This document shows, piece after piece, positions 6,502 through 16,576 of a stretch of DNA of 64,000 nt. The translations under genes and the position numbers were made by a program. Within the stretch, counting starts at the first letter, position 1; each line of letters starts with the position of its first letter. Source of the stretch: Arcanobacterium ihumii (GTDB lineage: Bacteria; Actinomycetota; Actinomycetes; Actinomycetales; Actinomycetaceae); contig NZ_UWOS01000002.1 of assembly GCF_900604515.1 (NCBI RefSeq), forward strand, positions 434,001-498,000, written 5' to 3'. A model generated the notes under the pieces. It was not told where the DNA came from. It saw only the letters and a program-made list of their open reading frames with translations, and did no database searches.

Positions 6502-8562
6502 TTAGAGGTAAACCGATCCACCGATGATCACTGTGCGGTGACGAGGTAACCGGAATGCTTCCATTCGCGACCCTGCGTTTCTGCTGAGGAACATATAGAG
6601 CGACCGCCTCCAACGCAGGTACCAAGGAGTCTCGTCGCTTGGCCGGAAATCCATAACAGAGAGGAAGTACCGAGCTTCATCATTCGCATAGACGAAATCC
6701 GGATCCTTACCAGAACTCCACTTGAGGTTATGCGGAATATTTTGATTGTCGTTAAACCCGAGTTGGATCGTCATACTCATAATGCCATCTGAAGCCTCAC
6801 CAATTCGTTCAATGCTCACGCGGTCAACGTGGCGAACGTGCGGAATATTACGAACCAGCACTCGCACAAACACAATTTGTTCATGCAGCGTATGGTTAAA
6901 TCGCACATTTTCCTTCAGCGCCAACGGCACAGTTCCCTTGTTCTGATGAAGGTAGATTGCCTGACCAGGAATACGAGGAAGGTTGAGCGCACGGATCTTT
7001 GTAAGCCAATCGTCGAGCGGCATCTCCAGCTCAGCACGAAGTTTATGAATAGCGTGCGAACCCCACATCCACGTCGTCATAATGATGACCACCGTGGTGG
7101 CGATAACGATTGGTAGCCAACCACCGGTGGGAATCTTCATAACGTTAGCAGCGAAATATAGTACCTCGAGCCCTCCAACGACGATCAGGATTGGGAGTAA
7201 GCGAGCAATTGACCACTTCCATACCATATGTGCATACGATGCAAAGAGCGTCATAGTGAGGATTTCAGTGCCGGTCACGGCCAAACCGTAGGCACTAGAA
7301 AGCGCCTCGGAGGACCTAAATCCAAGAATCAAAGTAGCAACGCCCACCATGAGCATTACATTGATGGTTGGAATGAAGATCTGGCCACCTTCGGACTTTG
7401 ACGTATGAAGGATTCGCATGCGCGGAACCAAACCGAGGTTCAGTGCTTGCTGCGTTACCGAGAACGCTCCGGAAATTACAGCTTGCGATGCAATCACAGT
7501 TGCCGTCGTCGCAATAAAGACGATCGGCCACAAGAGTACGTCTGGCACCAAATTGAAAAATGGGTTTGCGATCGCTTTTGGATTATTGACTAGAAGGGCG
7601 CCTTGACCCAAGTAGTTGATAATCAAGCAGGGGAACACAAGGAACAACCATGAACGCACAATTGGCTTTCTCCCGAAATGTCCCATATCAGCATAGAGAG
7701 TTTCTGCACCGGTAATCGCCAAAACAGATGCACCAAGTGCAACGAACGCCATCACAGGATGATGAACAGCGAAAAGCACTGCATGGTGAGGAGAAACAGC
7801 GGCAAGGATACCCGGATGCTCCAGAATATGAGGAATTCCAAGCAATGCAACCGTAAGGAACCAACAAACCATCACCGGTCCGAAGAAGCGCCCCACTTTA
7901 CCGGTGCCAAACTTCTGGATTGAAAAAAGCACAATCAGAATTACTAAGGAAATCGGCACAACCACGTGGCTAGCTGAAGGTGAAATAAGTTCAAGACCTT
8001 CAACTGCAGACATGACCGAAATCGCCGGGGTAATGATCGAGTCACCGTAAAACAATGACGCACCCAAAATTCCCAAGAACGTAAAGAGGCCGAATAGTTT
8101 CGTGCCCTTCGTCGTCTTCCTTAACAAAGCAGTCAAGGCAAGGATTCCACCTTCGCCATCGTTATCCGCACGCATCACCAAGAAAAGGTACTCAAAAGTA
8201 ACAACCAAGGTGATGGACCAAAATACCAAAGAAATTATTCCGTAAATATTCTCTTGGGTAGGGGTAATCAAACCATGGTCAAGATTAAAGACTGCGTGCA
8301 TAGCATAAAGCGGTGAAGTACCGATATCACCAAAAATAACGCCTAGAGCGGCAAGCATAAGAGCTGCTTGGCTCGATTTTGCTACGGGAAGGCGCGTCAT
8401 GGTTATTTCCCCAGTTTGCGCGGGATCAGATTTAGGAACTTCAGGTTCCGATGGTTGGATAGCCTTATCCGTATCTTCAAGAGAATCCACAGTGAGTGCG
8501 TTTGGTTTGGATTCTTCTTCAGATTCTTGCTGATCATCTAATTCATCGAATGCATACTGCAT
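6502..8562 (-). CDS. kup: Kup-type potassium uptake transporter
   Basis: Kup/HAK/KT proteins import K+ with H+ through about 12 membrane helices and end in a cytosolic domain. The Kup start signature ALGVIFGDIGTSPLYA (about residues 72-87) is clear. VTFEYLFLVMRADNDGEGGILALTALL and FYGDSIITPAISVMSAVEGLE follow, and the C-terminal soluble part ends at SVYL. Full length is 686 residues. The first 54 residues are acidic and not conserved in the family. A second ATG at 8398-8400, preceded by GGGGA, would give a 632-residue form and may be the true start. It is transcribed alone, and its 3' end faces the DUF1801 gene. Confidence 0.93.
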   Translation of the reverse strand: MQYAFDELDDQQESEEESKPNALTVDSLEDTDKAIQPSEPEVPKSDPAQTGEITMTRLPVAKSSQAALMLAALGVIFGDIGTSPLYAMHAVFNLDHGLITPTQENIYGIISLVFWSITLVVTFEYLFLVMRADNDGEGGILALTALLRKTTKGTKLFGLFTFLGILGASLFYGDSIITPAISVMSAVEGLELISPSASHVVVPISLVILIVLFSIQKFGTGKVGRFFGPVMVCWFLTVALLGIPHILEHPGILAAVSPHHAVLFAVHHPVMAFVALGASVLAITGAETLYADMGHFGRKPIVRSWLFLVFPCLIINYLGQGALLVNNPKAIANPFFNLVPDVLLWPIVFIATTATVIASQAVISGAFSVTQQALNLGLVPRMRILHTSKSEGGQIFIPTINVMLMVGVATLILGFRSSEALSSAYGLAVTGTEILTMTLFASYAHMVWKWSIARLLPILIVVGGLEVLYFAANVMKIPTGGWLPIVIATTVVIIMTTWMWGSHAIHKLRAELEMPLDDWLTKIRALNLPRIPGQAIYLHQNKGTVPLALKENVRFNHTLHEQIVFVRVLVRNIPHVRHVDRVSIERIGEASDGIMSMTIQLGFNDNQNIPHNLKWSSGKDPDFVYANDEARYFLSVMDFRPSDETPWYLRWRRSLYMFLSRNAGSRMEAFRLPRHRTVIIGGSVYL

Positions 8563-8655
8563 GCCGAAAGCCTAACACCGCATAGTTAAAAACAAGACAT
8601 TTGGCGACCTATTTTACAGGTAATTTTTTAAAATGCTCACCACTTAACGCGATCT

Positions 8656-9237
8656 TTACGGGCAATCTTCCCACGTCAATACGTCTACTACTCCACGAAT
8701 AAGTGATAGAGGGAACATCTCTTTTCCCCCTGTTTCCCGCCTATGCAGAGCTAGCAATTGCGCAATAATCGTCAATCCATCAGATGTGGTGTGATCCATT
8801 CCAGCTACTCCGATGCCCACACCATCTGATGAAATAATCACTCCAGGTCTCCCGCCAAAACGTGCGGTGAGACCTCGGCGTATCTTTGCAGCTTCGGCAT
8901 CACCCTCAATAACAGGGTCAAGGTCAAGACCAGCAGGAATCCCAGAACGACTAACAAATCCACTCGGCCGTTCGCCAAAACGGAACCAACGCCCCTGTGC
9001 CTTTGCAACAAGTTTGCTAGAAATCACCACGATATCCGTTCCGCGCATACCACAAGTACCGTTTTCCCACCTCACACGCGCGATTGGAGCGGCGACAACA
9101 GCAGCCAAATCATCACCGCTCGCCACCATCGGAATATTCGGAACGGCTTGGCAAATCACCGATGCTAATTCAGGTGCGTTGTTTTCATGAGGCATATTCA
9201 TCGTTTTGATTCTATCTTGCCGCAGCCTTGAGATCAT
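8656..9237 (-). CDS. CofE-like protein (F420-0:gamma-glutamyl ligase family), short and divergent
   Basis: The product is at most 193 residues, shorter than typical CofE (about 245). Recognisable CofE-family elements are IPMVASGDDLAAVV near 35-48, RGTDIVVISSKLVAKAQGRW near 65-84 and GVGIGVAGMD near 140-149. The usual D-FGR metal motif is reduced to RFGGRPGVIISSDG. CofE adds glutamates to coenzyme F420. Whether this protein does so is uncertain, because no other F420 gene is in the window and the catalytic region is altered. A later ATG at 9199-9201 is an equally plausible start. The gene is divergent from valS. Confidence 0.55.
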   Translation of the reverse strand: MISRLRQDRIKTMNMPHENNAPELASVICQAVPNIPMVASGDDLAAVVAAPIARVRWENGTCGMRGTDIVVISSKLVAKAQGRWFRFGERPSGFVSRSGIPAGLDLDPVIEGDAEAAKIRRGLTARFGGRPGVIISSDGVGIGVAGMDHTTSDGLTIIAQLLALHRRETGGKEMFPLSLIRGVVDVLTWEDCP

Positions 9238-9331
9238 ATCCCTGTATCAGTGAGGAGTTGTAGAGGCACTAGTCAATTTTCCATCCCATATATAGGAAAC
9301 CGCACGGTGAACCACACCACGCGGCCAGACG

Positions 9332-9346
9332 AGAATTCTGAATTCT
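9332..9346. repeat. 15-base palindrome in the valS leader
   Basis: AGAATTC-T-GAATTCT is a perfect palindrome 25 bases upstream of the valS start codon. It could be an operator or a small leader hairpin. No T-box antiterminator sequence is recognisable in this leader. Confidence 0.35.
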
Positions 9347-9370
9347 TAACATTCGTGGGAGAATAGAACC

Positions 9371-12031
9371 ATGACTGAAAACAACTCCGCATTGCTCGAT
9401 CACACCGAGGTTCCGGAAAGGGCCGCTCTTGAAGGTCTAGAAGACCGCTGGGGCAAGACTTGGGCCGAAACTGGCACCTATTCATTTAATCGCGATACCA
9501 GCCGCGACCAAGTATTTTCGGTGGATACACCACCGCCAACAGTTTCTGGTTCACTCCACGTAGGCCATGTTTTTAGCTATACACACACCGACGTCGTTGC
9601 TCGATACAAGCGCATGCAGGGAATGAACGTCTTCTATCCGATGGGTTGGGACGATAACGGTCTTCCAACCGAACGTCGTGTTCAAAACTACTACGGTGTG
9701 CGTTGTGATCCTTCGCTCCCCTACGTCGAGGACTTCGTCCCTCCGCACGACGGCGGAGACGGAAAATCGATTAAGTACGCCGATCAAAAACCTATTTCAC
9801 GCCGTAACTTCATTGAGTTGTGTTGGAAGCTAACTGCTGAAGATGAAAAGCAGTTCGAGAATCTCTGGCGCTACCTTGGCCTTTCCGTAGATTGGCAGCA
9901 GAATTATCAAACCATCGGCGCGAAAGCGCAAAAGGTTGCTCAAGCAGCATTTTTGAAGAACCTTGAACGTGGGGAAGCTTACCAAGCTCAGGCACCAGGA
10001 TTGTGGGATGTAACCTTCCAAACCGCTGTTGCACAGGCCGAACTCGAAGCCCGCGACTACCCCGGCGCTTACCACGCACTCACTTTTCACTCCGCCTCTG
10101 GTGAGAATGTAGTGATTGAAACTACCCGTCCAGAGCTACTCCCAGCCTGTGTTGCGCTGATTGCCCACCCAGACGATGAGCGCTACCAGCATCTATTTAA
10201 TACAACCGTTACTTCACCTGTTTTCAACGTTGAACTTCCAGTGCTCGCCCACCCTGCCGCTGAAATAGACAAGGGTGCCGGAATTGCGATGTGCTGTACT
10301 TTCGGCGACCTGACCGACGTACAGTGGTGGCGCGAGCTTTCCCTTCCGATGCGCTCAGTGCTCGGCAAGGACGGTCGTTTGCTCAACACCACTCCAGACT
10401 GGATCACCGATCCTCGAGGCATAGCAATGTACGAAGAGATGGCTGGAAAGACCACTTTCTCTGCACGCAAAGCTCTAGTTGAGAAGCTCAAGGAAACCGG
10501 CGAAATGGTAGGCGATGAAAAGCCAACCACCCGCAAAACAAACTTCTTCGAGAAGGGCGATAAGCCGCTTGAAATCGTCACTTCACGCCAGTGGTACATC
10601 CGTAACGGTGGACACCCATACACCGAGTCCAACGGCATCGACTTGCGCGATAACCTTCTATTCCGCGGTAAGGAAGTGGACTTTCACCCTGAATTCATGC
10701 GCGTCCGCTACGAAAACTGGGTCCAGGGTCTCAACACCGATTGGTTAGTATCTCGCCAGCGCTTCTTCGGCGTTCCAATCCCATTGTGGTATCGCATCGA
10801 TGAATCAGGCGATGTTGATTACGACGACGTTTTGGTGCCGAGCATCGACCAACTTCCGGTTGATCCTTCAACCGATTGCCCTCCGGGATTCGATGAATCA
10901 AAACGCAATTCCTCGGGTGGATTTGCCGCTGAAATCGACATTATGGATACGTGGGCAACGTCGTCACTTACGCCTCAGATCGCCGGCGGGTGGCTCACTG
11001 ATGAGGATCTTTTCCAAAAGGTCTACCCGATGGATGTTCGACCGCAAGGTCAGGACATTATTCGTACTTGGCTTTTCTCGACGATGGTTCGTGCCCACTT
11101 GGAATTCGGAGAAGTTCCCTGGAAACACGCTGCAATTTCGGGATGGATTCTTGATCCTGATCGCAAGAAAATGTCGAAATCCAAGGGTAATGTGGTTACC
11201 CCTATGGGCTTACTTGAAAAGCACGGATCCGACGCAGTCCGTTACTGGGCGACGTCGGCACGACTTGGTACGGATGCTGCATTTGACGAGCAGCAGATGA
11301 AAATTGGTCGTCGCTTAGCTATGAAGGTTCTTAACGGATCGAAATTCGCAATGCAGACGGCAGGGATTGGAGCTGCAGTTGAACTTGATCCAAGCGCAGT
11401 GACCAACCCGCTTGATCAGTCAATGCTTGCAGAACTCGCCACTGTTGTTGCACAAGCAACCGAAGCTTTAGAAGGTTTCGACCACACCAAGGCACTAGAG
11501 GTTTCTGAAACCTGTTTCTGGACTTTCTGTGATGACTATCTTGAGCTAGTCAAGGAGCGCGCGAACGATCGTGAAGAAAAGTACGCCACCGAGGGGCGTG
11601 AAGATGAGGTCCGCTCAGCTCGCGTAGCTTTGAATATCGCTGTCGATACCTTTGTTCGACTTTTCGCTCCGTTCCTCCCATACGCAACTGAAGAAGTTTG
11701 GTCTTGGTACCGTACCGGTTCAGTCCACCGTGCTCCATGGCCCACGGTTTCGGAGCTGGAGCCAGCTTTTGGTAACGCTACTTCTGACGTTTTGGTCGCT
11801 TCAGGTGAAGCTCTTTCAGCTTTGCGTAAGGTTAAGACCGAACAGAAAGTGAGCCAACGTACTGCGTATTCATCAGTCACTCTGGTGGTTCCTGAAAGTA
11901 TTATGGAATCTGTTGAAGCCGCTCGTGAAGACATCGCCAACTCCACTCATATCAATGGAGGATTCACAATAACACATGAAAATGCCGAAGGAGATCTAGT
12001 TCTCGTTTCCGCATTTGAACTGGAACAATAA
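9371..12031 (+). CDS. valS: Valyl-tRNA synthetase
   Basis: The 886-residue class I aminoacyl-tRNA synthetase charges tRNA-Val. The HIGH box appears as HVGH at residues 63-66, in PTVSGSLHVGHVFSYTHTD. KMSKS is present exactly at residues 600-604. Editing-domain motifs occur between (IETTRPELLPACVAL and GAGIAMCCTFGD), and the anticodon-binding domain follows. GMNVFYPMGWDDNGLPTERRVQNYYGVRCDPSLPY resembles the archaeal-like ValRS form found in many actinobacteria. The start has GGGAGA upstream at a good distance. The next plus-strand gene lies 70 bases downstream. Confidence 0.96.
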   Translation: MTENNSALLDHTEVPERAALEGLEDRWGKTWAETGTYSFNRDTSRDQVFSVDTPPPTVSGSLHVGHVFSYTHTDVVARYKRMQGMNVFYPMGWDDNGLPTERRVQNYYGVRCDPSLPYVEDFVPPHDGGDGKSIKYADQKPISRRNFIELCWKLTAEDEKQFENLWRYLGLSVDWQQNYQTIGAKAQKVAQAAFLKNLERGEAYQAQAPGLWDVTFQTAVAQAELEARDYPGAYHALTFHSASGENVVIETTRPELLPACVALIAHPDDERYQHLFNTTVTSPVFNVELPVLAHPAAEIDKGAGIAMCCTFGDLTDVQWWRELSLPMRSVLGKDGRLLNTTPDWITDPRGIAMYEEMAGKTTFSARKALVEKLKETGEMVGDEKPTTRKTNFFEKGDKPLEIVTSRQWYIRNGGHPYTESNGIDLRDNLLFRGKEVDFHPEFMRVRYENWVQGLNTDWLVSRQRFFGVPIPLWYRIDESGDVDYDDVLVPSIDQLPVDPSTDCPPGFDESKRNSSGGFAAEIDIMDTWATSSLTPQIAGGWLTDEDLFQKVYPMDVRPQGQDIIRTWLFSTMVRAHLEFGEVPWKHAAISGWILDPDRKKMSKSKGNVVTPMGLLEKHGSDAVRYWATSARLGTDAAFDEQQMKIGRRLAMKVLNGSKFAMQTAGIGAAVELDPSAVTNPLDQSMLAELATVVAQATEALEGFDHTKALEVSETCFWTFCDDYLELVKERANDREEKYATEGREDEVRSARVALNIAVDTFVRLFAPFLPYATEEVWSWYRTGSVHRAPWPTVSELEPAFGNATSDVLVASGEALSALRKVKTEQKVSQRTAYSSVTLVVPESIMESVEAAREDIANSTHINGGFTITHENAEGDLVLVSAFELEQ

Positions 12032-12101
12032 TAGTCATTGTTATTTAATTGTGAATAAATAGGCCTTCATCGAGGCGCTCGTATAACGGAGAGGACTGTT
12101 C

Positions 12102-13940
12102 ATGAGTGAATTTTTGGAAGAAGACGGCATATCGTTTACGCCCGGAAAGATCCAAGTCACGGAGCCGATGTCTGTACCGGCACTTTTACGGCGCCTCGGT
12201 GAAGAAACACCAAAGCGCGTAATTATTGAACGAAAATCAACATTTTCCAATCAGTGGGTATCGGTAACCTTTGGTCAATTTATAAATGAAATCCGAGAGG
12301 TTGCATGTGGCTTGATTGCTTCTGGAATTAAACCAGGGGATAAAATAGCCATCATGGCCCACACGTCATACGAATGGTCGCTATTCGATTTTGCAATTCA
12401 GTTTGCCGGCGCACACGCTATTCCTATTTATGAAACATCATCAACAGAACAAGCAAAATGGATCATTAGCGATGCAGGAATTAAAGCTGCATTTGTTGAG
12501 AACTCAAGTCTGAAAGCGGTATTAGATCCCCTCGTAGACAAAGTTAAAGGTTTCAAAACGATTTGGGTTATTGCAGACGACGCTCAAGGAAAGCTCACAA
12601 AACTCGGATCTGGAGTCGATGACTCGATAATCGATACTCGCATTGACGCAATTCGGGCTGATGACCTTTGGACGATTATTTATACTTCTGGGACAACCGG
12701 TCGTCCAAAGGGAGTCGAACTCACCCATCGTAATGTACTCCATGTTGTTATGAATGGTTGTACTCACAGTGGGCTTATTAAGATCATTTCGATTAAAGGC
12801 TCACGTACGGTTCTTTTCTTACCGATGGCCCACGTTTTCGCTAGATTTATTAACCTTGTAGCATTCTTTGGAAGTAGCGTCATCGGATACATTCCAGATA
12901 CTCGTAATCTTGTTTCCGATATGCAAACTTTTAAACCAACTTTTGTTTTGGCTGTTCCACGTGTATTTGAAAAAATCTACAATGCTGCCGATGCAAAAGC
13001 CGGAAGTGGGTTAAAGTTACGCACTTTCCGTAAATTTGCTCGAGTAGCAATTAACTATTCTCGCGCGTTAGATACTCCTGAAGGTCCTTCAAAAGCGCTT
13101 ACACTACAACGGCAGCTGGGCGATAAACTCGTTTATTCGACGATACGTGAGTTAATGGGCGGTCGGCTAAAGTATGCTATTTCTGGAGGCGCTCCCCTAG
13201 GTGAGCGCCTCGGACACTTCTTCCGAGGATCAGGTCTCACCGTTTTTGAGGGATATGGCCTAACTGAAACAAGCGCCCCGACCACAGTCAATCGCCCAGA
13301 CAAAATCAAGATCGGGTCGGTAGGAGCCGCCTACCCTGGTTGCTATGTAAAAGTAGATGACGACGGCGAAATTCTTGTTAAAGGCGATCATATTTTTAAG
13401 CGTTATTTCAACAATCCAAAAGCAACCGAAGAAGCTTTCACAGAAGATGGATGGTTCAAAACCGGAGATATCGGTCGAATCGATGACGAAGAATATGTAT
13501 GGATCACCGGTCGCAAGAAAGAACTAATTGTTACAGCCGGCGGAAAAAATGTTGCCCCCGCCGAACTTGAAGATCGACTTCGTGGTCATCCATTAATTTC
13601 ACAAGTGGTAGTAGTTGGAGATCAGAAACCATTTATCGGAGCTCTCATCACGCTTGATAGCGATGCCCTCCCCCAGTGGTTAACCAACCACGGTTTTGAT
13701 CCAATGCCGCTTTCACAAGCTATTTCGGATCCACAGGTACTGGCAGCAATCGACCGTGCTATTAAGCGAACGAATACGCACGTTTCACGAGCCGAATCAA
13801 TTCGTAAGTTTGTTATTCTACCAAGTGACTTTACGATCGAAAACGGCTATCTCACTCCGTCTCTGAAGGTACGTAGAAACCAAGTTCTTCAGGATTTTGC
13901 TTACGCAATTGAAGATATTTACGGACCTGAAAAGAAATAA
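12102..13940 (+). CDS. Long-chain fatty acid-CoA ligase (AMP-forming)
   Basis: The 612-residue member of the ANL superfamily activates a fatty acid as acyl-AMP and transfers it to CoA. The P-loop motif YTSGTTGRPKGVELTHRN starts near residue 194. GYGLTETSAPTT lies near 382-393, WFKTGDIGRID near 448-458, and the C-terminal hinge/Lys region GRKKELIVTAGGKNVAP near 470-486. It resembles the FadD15-type ligases of actinobacteria. The ATG has GGAGAGGA upstream. It lies behind valS in the same direction but with its own spacing, and ends before a very long inverted repeat. Confidence 0.9.
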   Translation: MSEFLEEDGISFTPGKIQVTEPMSVPALLRRLGEETPKRVIIERKSTFSNQWVSVTFGQFINEIREVACGLIASGIKPGDKIAIMAHTSYEWSLFDFAIQFAGAHAIPIYETSSTEQAKWIISDAGIKAAFVENSSLKAVLDPLVDKVKGFKTIWVIADDAQGKLTKLGSGVDDSIIDTRIDAIRADDLWTIIYTSGTTGRPKGVELTHRNVLHVVMNGCTHSGLIKIISIKGSRTVLFLPMAHVFARFINLVAFFGSSVIGYIPDTRNLVSDMQTFKPTFVLAVPRVFEKIYNAADAKAGSGLKLRTFRKFARVAINYSRALDTPEGPSKALTLQRQLGDKLVYSTIRELMGGRLKYAISGGAPLGERLGHFFRGSGLTVFEGYGLTETSAPTTVNRPDKIKIGSVGAAYPGCYVKVDDDGEILVKGDHIFKRYFNNPKATEEAFTEDGWFKTGDIGRIDDEEYVWITGRKKELIVTAGGKNVAPAELEDRLRGHPLISQVVVVGDQKPFIGALITLDSDALPQWLTNHGFDPMPLSQAISDPQVLAAIDRAIKRTNTHVSRAESIRKFVILPSDFTIENGYLTPSLKVRRNQVLQDFAYAIEDIYGPEKK

Positions 13941-13969
13941 GATCAAGTAGAGACAATTCGTTACTAAAT

Positions 13970-14026
13970 CTAAATAGTTCTGTGGAGTGGAAAGATTAAA
14001 TCTTTCCACTCCACAGAACTATTTAG
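13970..14026. terminator. 57-base near-perfect palindrome between convergent genes
   Basis: Two 28-base arms (13970-13997 and 13999-14026) are perfectly complementary around one A. It sits between the acyl-CoA ligase stop (13940) and the chorismate mutase stop (14078) and probably terminates both transcripts. It is the longest such repeat in the window. Confidence 0.75.
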
Positions 14027-14077
14027 TAAATCTCAGAGTCAGAATAATAACCTTGGTAGTAATCAAAGAATGTAATT

Positions 14078-14398
14078 TTAGTAGTTGTCAGCAATATCTT
14101 CGTGATGATGGATGACTTCTGCAACGATAAACCTTAGGAACTTCTCAGCAAAAACTGGGTCTAGACCAGTTTCGTTGGCAAGGCGTTTGAGTCGCTCCAC
14201 CTGACGAGCTTCTCTCTGTGGATCGGACGCAGGAAGGGCTTTTTGTGCTTTAAGTAGACCTACCTGTTTTGTACAGCGAAAACGTTCAGCCAAGATGTGG
14301 ATCAACGCGGCATCAAGGTTGTCAATAGTTGCTCTATATAGCTCAAGTTCTCTTGGGATTTCAGCCACGACATCACTTACCGTTCGAGTTTTGCCCAA
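14078..14398 (-). CDS. Chorismate mutase, AroQ type
   Basis: The 106-residue all-helical protein matches AroQ chorismate mutase, which converts chorismate to prephenate for Phe/Tyr synthesis in the cytosol. Active-site elements are [19 protein letters not shown] (about residues 22-41), KQVGLLKA (45-51), R62 in the [15 protein letters not shown] helix, and the last helix [18 protein letters not shown]. The ATG lies inside the end of clpX, and the frames overlap by 26 bases, so translation is probably coupled. This position behind clpX occurs in other actinobacteria to my recollection, but no functional link is visible. Confidence 0.9.
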   Translation of the reverse strand: MGKTRTVSDVVAEIPRELELYRATIDNLDAALIHILAERFRCTKQVGLLKAQKALPASDPQREARQVERLKRLANETGLDPVFAEKFLRFIVAEVIHHHEDIADNY

Positions 14399-15707
14399 CA
14401 GCTTGAGCGATCTTCCCTGACAGAACTAAAGTCGGCTCAGCTTTGCCCTCAACTACCTCACCCGTGATAACTACCTTATCGATATCGCTACGCGAAGGAA
14501 TTTCGAACATCAATTCACGCAAGATATTTTCAAGGATTGAACGTAACCCACGAGCTCCAGTTCCCCGAGCAATTGCCTCTTGGGCAATGCTTCGTAGGGC
14601 ATCATCCGTCATTTCAAGCTTAACGCCATCTAGTTCAAACATTTTTTGGTATTGCTTGAGCAACGCATTCTTAGGTTTAGTGAGAATATTGACCAAATCA
14701 TCTTCGGTCAAGCCCTCAACAGAAGCGATAATTGGCAAACGCCCAACCAATTCCGGAATTAGACCAAATTTGTGGAGATCATCAGGTGTGACCTCTTTGA
14801 AAACGTCTGCTCCGGCGTCGGACTCATGAAGTTTGGCACCAAAGCCAATGCCACGTCTTCCGGCGCGAGTCGAGACAATATCTTCCATCCCCGCAAATGC
14901 TCCGGCAAGAATAAAGAGCACGTTAGAGGTATCAATTTGGAGGAACTCTTGCTGCGGGTGCTTACGTCCACCCGAGGGGGGAACCGAAGCAACCGTACCT
15001 TCGATAATCTTTAAAAGTGCCTGCTGGACACCTTCACCAGAAACATCCCTAGTGATTGAAGGGTTCTCAGATTTACGCGAGATTTTATCAATTTCATCGA
15101 TATAAATAATTCCCTTTTGAGCACGTGGAATATCGTCGTCGGCAGCCTGAATCAGCTTGAGAAGAATATTTTCTACATCTTCTCCTACGTATCCTGCTTC
15201 AGTAAGAGCTGTAGCATCGGCGATCGCAAAAGGCACGTTGAGCATACGGGCAAGCGACTGAGCAAGGTAGGTCTTTCCGGTTCCGGTTGGACCCATCAAA
15301 AGGATATTAGATTTGCCAATTTCCACGTGTTCTGGAACAGATTTGCCGGACTTCGATTCACTCTTTGAACTTGCCTTCGCAGGCTTAGCCGTCGCCATCG
15401 ATTCTTGGGCACGAATTCGCTTGTAATGGTTGTAAACCGCTACTGCCAGAGTACGCTTTGCGTTCGTCTGCCCAACCACATACTCGTTGAGGAAGTCATA
15501 GATTTCCTGTGGCTTTGGAAGCTCTGCCGAATTCTGAGAATCCGATGCTTCACTTCCGAATTCTTCTTCGATGATCTCGTTACACAGTTCAATACATTCA
15601 TTACAAATGTATACACCTGATCCTGTAATGAGTTTACGCACCTGACGCTGGCTCTTTTGGCAAAAAGAGCACTTCAAAATATCTGCCGCGTCAGCAGTTG
15701 GCATCAT
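14373..15707 (-). CDS. clpX: ClpX, ATPase subunit of ClpXP protease
   Basis: The 444-residue AAA+ unfoldase feeds substrates to ClpP. An N-terminal C4 zinc finger ([11 protein letters not shown] to CNEC, residues about 13-40) is followed by [25 protein letters not shown]. Walker A GPTGTGKT and Walker [12 protein letters not shown] come next, and the RRGIGFG segment carries the IGF loop that docks on ClpP. A Lys/Ser-rich insert lies near residues 105-125. It lies downstream of clpP1-clpP2 in the same direction, separated by a hairpin at 15819-15859. It overlaps chorismate mutase at its 3' end. Confidence 0.96.
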   Translation of the reverse strand: MMPTADAADILKCSFCQKSQRQVRKLITGSGVYICNECIELCNEIIEEEFGSEASDSQNSAELPKPQEIYDFLNEYVVGQTNAKRTLAVAVYNHYKRIRAQESMATAKPAKASSKSESKSGKSVPEHVEIGKSNILLMGPTGTGKTYLAQSLARMLNVPFAIADATALTEAGYVGEDVENILLKLIQAADDDIPRAQKGIIYIDEIDKISRKSENPSITRDVSGEGVQQALLKIIEGTVASVPPSGGRKHPQQEFLQIDTSNVLFILAGAFAGMEDIVSTRAGRRGIGFGAKLHESDAGADVFKEVTPDDLHKFGLIPELVGRLPIIASVEGLTEDDLVNILTKPKNALLKQYQKMFELDGVKLEMTDDALRSIAQEAIARGTGARGLRSILENILRELMFEIPSRSDIDKVVITGEVVEGKAEPTLVLSGKIAQAVGQNSNGK

Positions 15708-15818
15708 TTCTCATCACCTTTCAGAACAGACTTCCTTCCCCTATTTCACACCATTAGGAGCAAATCTTCCACTGCGCCACGCTCAGCTCCGCAGTCATCC
15801 CGTTGGCGAGAAAGAACA

Positions 15819-15859
15819 CAGCGGGGCATTTACCAGATTCCCTGACGAATGCCCCGCTG
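15819..15859. terminator. Hairpin terminator downstream of clpP2
   Basis: Arms 15819-15830 and 15848-15859 pair over 12 G/C-rich bases around a 17-base loop. It lies 21 bases beyond the clpP2 stop codon and upstream of clpX, so it probably separates or attenuates the two transcription units. Confidence 0.65.
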
Positions 15860-15879
15860 TTGAAAACTATCTAGATAAA

Positions 15880-16560
15880 TCAGATCGTAGCTTTACGTGA
15901 AGTAAGCACCTGGTCAACCAAACCGTAGGCCTTTGCCTGTTCAGCGGTAAGGATCTTATCACGAGCAATATCCTTTTCGATCTGCTCAGCAGGAGTTCCC
16001 GAATGCTTAGACAAAGTATCAATCAACCACTTATTCATACGGTCGATTTCATCGGCAACAATCGCAATATCCGATGCCTGTCCCTGGACACCTTCCATGG
16101 CTGGCTGGTGAATCAAAATACGAGCATTGGGAAGCGCCAAACGACGTCCAGGTGAACCAGCTGCCAACAAAATTGCAGCAGCCGATGCAGCCTGACCCAA
16201 ACAAACCGTTTGGATCTGTGGCTTAATGTACTGCATGGTGTCGTAGATAGCAGTCAATGCAGTAAACGAACCACCTGGGGAGTTGATGTACATCGTGATT
16301 GGAGACTCTGGATCGATTGATTCCAGGACCAACAGCTGAGCCATAATGTCATCCGCTGAAGCATCATCAACTTGTACGCCTAAGAAGACGATGCGATCCT
16401 CAAATAGTTTCGCGTACGGATCTTGGCGCTTGTAGCCATAGGGGGTACGTTCTTCAAAATTCGGCAAAATATAACGATTTGTTGGCATCGCCGGAGCAAC
16501 GCCTCCCGGCATCATCGAGTTATATGCCTGCATGGAGGCTTGTGGAACAAAGCTATTCAT
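15880..16560 (-). CDS. clpP2: ClpP2, ATP-dependent Clp protease proteolytic subunit
   Basis: The 226-residue serine peptidase has the catalytic triad Ser126 (GQAASAAA), His151 (ILIHQP) and Asp201 (ARDK). Actinobacteria assemble mixed ClpP1-ClpP2 tetradecamers, with ClpX or ClpC docking on ClpP2. The roughly 25 residues before the conserved start are Met/Pro-rich and probably processed or disordered. It follows clpP1 after 16 bases in one operon. Confidence 0.95.
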   Translation of the reverse strand: MNSFVPQASMQAYNSMMPGGVAPAMPTNRYILPNFEERTPYGYKRQDPYAKLFEDRIVFLGVQVDDASADDIMAQLLVLESIDPESPITMYINSPGGSFTALTAIYDTMQYIKPQIQTVCLGQAASAAAILLAAGSPGRRLALPNARILIHQPAMEGVQGQASDIAIVADEIDRMNKWLIDTLSKHSGTPAEQIEKDIARDKILTAEQAKAYGLVDQVLTSRKATI

Positions 16561-16576
16561 TTCTCGCTGGCCTCCT

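Noticed and set aside
9238-9370. T-box riboswitch upstream of valS
   Set aside because: A sequence like TGGNACCGCG in the right context is missing. Only CACGCGG and a 15-base palindrome are present, and the leader is short.
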